NCBI GenBank assembly: GCA_964034945.1
Contig: OZ035962.1
Location: 114,205,234 to 114,269,233, forward strand
Direction of reading: 5' to 3'
Origin: Chrysopilus asiliformis
Lineage: Eukaryota > Arthropoda > Insecta > Diptera > Rhagionidae
Length of the DNA: 64,000 nt
Shown: positions 59,555 through 64,000 of the stretch, one piece after another
Numbering within the stretch: position 1 is the first letter of the stretch
Layout: each line of letters opens with the position of its first letter
Notes under the pieces: generated by a model
What the model saw: only the letters and a program-made list of their open reading frames with translations
Databases searched by the model: none
Told to the model about the DNA's origin: nothing
Made by a program: the position numbers and the translations under genes

Positions 59555-62500
59555 GTTTTCACAAGGTTGATTTATTCAAGTGGTGAATATAATTCGAACA
59601 AATATTTAAAACATATTCAAAACAGTCTGCAAGAAATAAAAACCTGCGATTAAACACGTTACTTTTTCAATTGGCAAAAATTCTTAACACAAAAAATTAT
59701 GTCGTATTAAATTTAAACGATTTGACAGAATTCTTTTTTATTGTCAAAAATTCAACAAAGTACACGTAGTATTTTCAATTTAGTTTCTTTGACATTAAAT
59801 TGTATTTTATTTTTGTTTTTGATATTATTAATATACACATGGATAATTTGGCTTTGAAACTTCAAAAATGGAACTCGCACTCTAAGTGTTATCTTACCAA
59901 CTTTAGATAAAGTACTGGAATCGATAAGTCTGCTCGCCAGGTCAGTGAAGATCTTTCGTAAGGAGAGGGGATTTTTTTAGACAATTTTCTTTGAAGAGAA
60001 AAAGAGAGGATAAAATATATAATTTATGTATGGTTTACAGTGACAATAATTAGACTGTTTTTACGACCCAATTGACCAAATTGGTTGGAAAACCAATTGG
60101 ATTTCCAATCATCTTGAACCAAGTACCGAAGGTACGATTTATGGAAATTTGAGAATTTTTTTCTGTGAAAATGGTCCTTTTTGTACCATAAGGTCCATAA
60201 TTCCAAATGTTCCCACAAATATTCTTAAACTTTATAAAGGAAAATTGCGTGGTACATTTGGACACGGTACAAAAATTCCAACATGGGTCAATTGGGGAGT
60301 AAGATAAATCTAGTTTCATCACTCGAATTGATTTTTTTTTTTATATAAATATTCTTTGATTATACGATAAAAATCAATCGAATTAATGTGAAAGGTCCCT
60401 CTGCGGTCCTGTGAGTATTCGCTTATGGAAGTTTTCATCATATATGCGACATATATAGATCGAACTAGAATTAAATCGAAAATTTTAAAAAATCGGTTGT
60501 GCTGCATTTCTAGTATTGGTCTGTGACGATGTTCTGGCTATTCGATTGTCGGTTGACCTTAGGCACAATTTCCCAACCAGTGGGTCGTCAAAATTCTTTA
60601 GGGGGTCACGATGTTATAAAATCATTGTTTTATGAAATTAGAAAAGTATCGGAAGCATAGGTTATTTAAGAAAAAAATGTATAAGGAAAAAATCTTAAAT
60701 TCAATGGTTTGACAACAAAATATAACTTCGACTGTTGCCTACGGCGAACTTAGGAGTTTTTGTAAAAATCACTAATTAATCTGGAGAGGTTAACGGATAG
60801 AGAAAACCTAAGTTTTATGCCAAGTAGAATGGATAAAGAGAAAACGTAAGTTCACAATGGAAATTTGCTCAGTATTTAGTGAGACAGATATTCAGGTATG
60901 GATTTAAATTGCCGATTCTCGCGACTATGAGAATAGCATACTCTACGTGAAGTGACGTGACAATCGTGATTATTCTAACGCTTTTAGAATGTTTATACCT
61001 TACGGTAAATAAACAAAATTCACAACACTACCGTTATATGCCAATTATAGTGAAAACTAATTCTCGCTTTTATCAAACATGACCCAACATTCGAATGTAG
61101 GTTAATCAGATTATTGAATCGCTACTCACGCGTATTTTACGATTGTGTGGGAAGTAAGAAATACAAAAATCAGAGCTACGATTTTTTAACTTTTGAATTA
61201 CATTTCGTAAATGTGACAAAATAAAAACTAAGAAATATAAATTAAATCAGAGAATCGAAATCGTCTTGTTGCGTTTTAAAGCGACGCACACCTATTTCTA
61301 AAGAAAACAGCCCTTCATTTGTGTTTTCTTTATCGATTGTACGCGAGGAAATTCCAAACTGTACTCCTTATTTTTAATATAAAATAATGAGAACTAATTA
61401 AAAAAAAGCGGCGAACTGAACAAGATAGAAAATTATATATTATCGAAAATGTTAATATTTTATGGGAAAATGGTATTTTTTTGAAAAAAGAAATTGGAAA
61501 AATACTTTTTGGCTTCTGAAAAATTGAAAAAGAACCTACTTGCTAAAAATGTATTTTGTAAATGGCTCTGAATTGTCTAGATATTCATTTAAAAAAAACT
61601 AATTTGGATTCTGAAAGAATACGCGAATATTTCATGTTTACTCGGGGAAATCTGCCTTTGCGGGAATTCCGACGTTGGAGATTTTGAATAATATTTGAAA
61701 ATTCGAAATCAACAGTTATTTTTATCTTTTCTCGGGAAAATAAATACCTTAAATTTAACAATCTTATCAGTAAAGCACGACAAATCAAATTAGTGAATCA
61801 AGAATTTCAAACAATAAATGAAAAATTATACTAGCAATCTTTCGTTTTCGAGTTATCTAAAAGTATCCACGTCAAGTTTTCTAGTCCTTATTAAAATCAT
61901 GTTTCATAGAAGGAATATATTTGATGAGCTAAGAGTAAAAAGGTACGCACTTATCGAAATGTTGAATTTTGAGTGATTATCCCATTATTGAGAGGAGTTT
62001 TCAAACAAAATTAATATATAATGTACATTAAAACATTTTTAGTCCATAGAAAGCCGCTAAGAGAAAAAGGTTATAAAATGTACGATGAAGGAGGCTCAAT
62101 CACACGACAAAAATTTATACTGGATAAGAAGTTCCGTGCAACTATTTTGAGAACAACTTACTCAGGAGGCCGAGTCAGTTCTTAGAAGCATCGCTTTTTA
62201 AGGATTTCGACATTTCTGAGTTACTTGCAATACAAGTGGAGGTGAATTAGATAACTTTCCCGCCCGAGCATAGACCGACCAGTGCTTATTTTACGAGAAT
62301 ACATCGGAATCGAGATGTAGTTGGTACACCGAGAATTCTTGCCAGATAAGAGAGCGACCCACTAAAATGAATTTTATGTAGGACTAAGTGCCGTTTGTAC
62401 CAACGAGACTTAACAACTTATGTACAGCTTAATTTATTCAAGTCCCAGAATTTCTACGGTTTGAAAAGGCTAACCGTAACTTAATTTTTTAAGAATAGTA

Positions 62501-64000
62501 CGCGCACTACTTTTTTCAGGCCCTCAAAGTGTGTTCTGGGTTTCTTTTATTTATCTGAACTTTGGTTACATATTATAAGAAACGTAGGGAAAGTAAAAAA
62601 AAACAATTTCTTTATTTCAAAAGTTATATAAAAATTACTTAACCGTTTTGTCTCCGGGGCGACTCATATACAATATAATAAACTTGTATTAAGACTTTTG
62701 CCTAGATTAGTAAAAACTGAGATCTTGTGTATCTTTTTAAAATACATTTAATTAGGCCCTACGTGAAAAAAGGAGTTGAAAACTACTAGTTTTAAATATA
62801 ATAGTCTGTTATACCGACTTCAATTTGTAACACCTGCCCTTAAACACAATAAAGAGTAATGTGGATTTTTTTAAATACAAAACATTTTAGATTTTGTAAC
62901 TGCAATTTGTTTTATTTTTATTGTGATATCTTTTTCTGTCAATCTTTGTTAAATTAAAAGTCTTTATGGTTTCACAACTTCGCATTACTCATTTATTATT
63001 TTCTGATAGGGTAGTTAATTAGGCTTGCAAGAGCTAAAATTTGATAACAAATCGATACGCTCGGAACACGCTATTTGGGATACATGCTGTTTAAATAAGT
63101 GTAATTGGTGGAGTGCAAAAAACAATCAAACTCCATTAATGCAGCACTTACAATAATTAAAGAATTTAATTGAAAATAAAGCCAATCGATCTAGTTTGAT
63201 TTCGACAAAGCATTTTTATGGGCTAGGAGGGTAGCAGCGGGTATGACGTAAATCACTGGAACAGCCATTTTTGCCACAACGCAGATTTCCCAGAATTTCG
63301 TGCGAAATACTTTCCTAGGAATAAATTTTTATTTATTCTTGTAAAACTCTACACGGAAAACTTTTTGCTTTTGAGAATAACGCCAGAAAAGGAAAAATAG
63401 AACCTGGCCAACATTGACAAGGTGGTAAATTAAACTAATGCCTATCCACGTAGACTTTGTTGAACAATTAACTACAAATTTCGGGAAACTTCCACTAGAT
63501 TTTTAGCTGAAATTAAAATATTCGTCTTACTTGATAGTTTGCAGATATTCTTTAGATTATTTAGCACTTTTATACACTTTCTACGTCCTCCCGAAAAATT
63601 TTCACTTAAGATGGCTGCCGAGTACTTTTGTAATGCGTCCAGTGGGTTTTTTAATGTTTCGTTTGGAGTGGAAAACGCTGACACTTTCTCGAAAAAATGA
63701 CAGTTCTAAACGTATATGAAAAATTCAAGTGGAAGTTTTTTGAAAAAGTATTTGAAAAGTAATTCTTGAAACTCGCTTTTTTTAAATAGTTAAATGATTT
63801 ATTAAGTCGTTTGATTTATTTAACAAAAATAAAGCACATTTTCGCAATATTGAAAAAGCCCAAGGGGTTGCCAGGACTGATATATTCAGTAAAGTGCCTG
63901 CAAGCGATTTTAAACTAGAGAGCTTGTAGTTAGAGAGTGATCGATCTCACACCTACAAATCCCAAGGGTCGCGTTTCGTTTCAACATGAGACCAAACTTG
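59555..64000. other. Right-hand region without recognised genes
   Basis: The left edge is the PCF11 promoter. The rest contains weak transposon debris: an imperfect inverted pair around 60065 (gacccaattgacc) and 60295 (gggtcaattgggg), a hAT-like end at 60556-60620, and a copy of the actagagagc motif near 63912. No ORF in this stretch shows a family signature. Confidence 0.55.
60556..60620 (+). mobile_element. hAT-like terminal fragment
   Basis: The sequence tttcccaaccagtgggtcgt continued by agggggtcacgatg has the style of hAT ends (ttcccaaccagtgggtc). The outer end is degraded and no partner end was found. Confidence 0.4.

Noticed and set aside
1..64000. tRNA, rRNA, CRISPR arrays and bacterial-type operons
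   Set aside because: No cloverleaf with a T-loop, no rRNA-like block and no regularly spaced repeats with unique spacers were seen; the window is an animal nuclear genome.

Overview
This is a eukaryotic nuclear window. It is AT-rich, genes are split by short GT-AG introns (many 50-110 bp), and intergenic DNA is full of degenerate transposons. The proteins that can be read resemble fly orthologues most closely. I infer an insect, probably a lower (nematoceran) dipteran; the species cannot be fixed from the sequence. No bacterial, plasmid or organellar features were seen.

Layout. 1-5.5 kb: repeat-rich DNA without a convincing gene. 5.54-6.0 kb: complete FKBP12 (+). 7.9-8.3 kb: intronless HMG-box gene (-). 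8.95-14.1 kb: complete EFR3/stmA in nine exons (-). 14.1-25.5 kb: a transposon-dense desert with a long near-perfect palindrome, two hAT-type elements with intact 8-bp target-site duplications (one carrying three inner elements), and a decayed copy of a Nup37-like gene. 25.55-30.3 kb: complete SCAP (+). 30.4-32.5 kb: CZIB/UPF0587 (-), convergent with SCAP. 32.8-33.7 kb: an unrecognised 216-aa gene (-), divergent from METTL16 (+, 34.3-36.5 kb). 36.8-38.5 kb: multi-C2H2 zinc-finger gene (-), resembling Row/POGZ. 40.3-42.9 kb: a host gene (-) with an IS1595/ISXO2-like transposase fold that has lost catalytic residues. 44.5-59.6 kb: PCF11 (-), whose first exon lies across a 7.4-kb intron. 59.6-64 kb: no gene recognised.

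The genes are housekeeping and unrelated in pathway: sterol sensing (SCAP), PI4-kinase scaffolding (EFR3), RNA methylation (METTL16), 3'-end formation (PCF11), prolyl isomerisation (FKBP12) and zinc binding (CZIB). This is ordinary insect gene clustering, not an operon. For every multi-exon gene the junctions listed add up to one uninterrupted frame. The one weak link is an 11-nt microexon needed in PCF11.

No clear new biological system was found. The points most worth a second look are the transposase-derived gene at 40.3-42.9 kb, the SCAP protein with an altered MELADL motif, the unknown gene divergent from METTL16, and nested elements whose order of insertion can be read directly.
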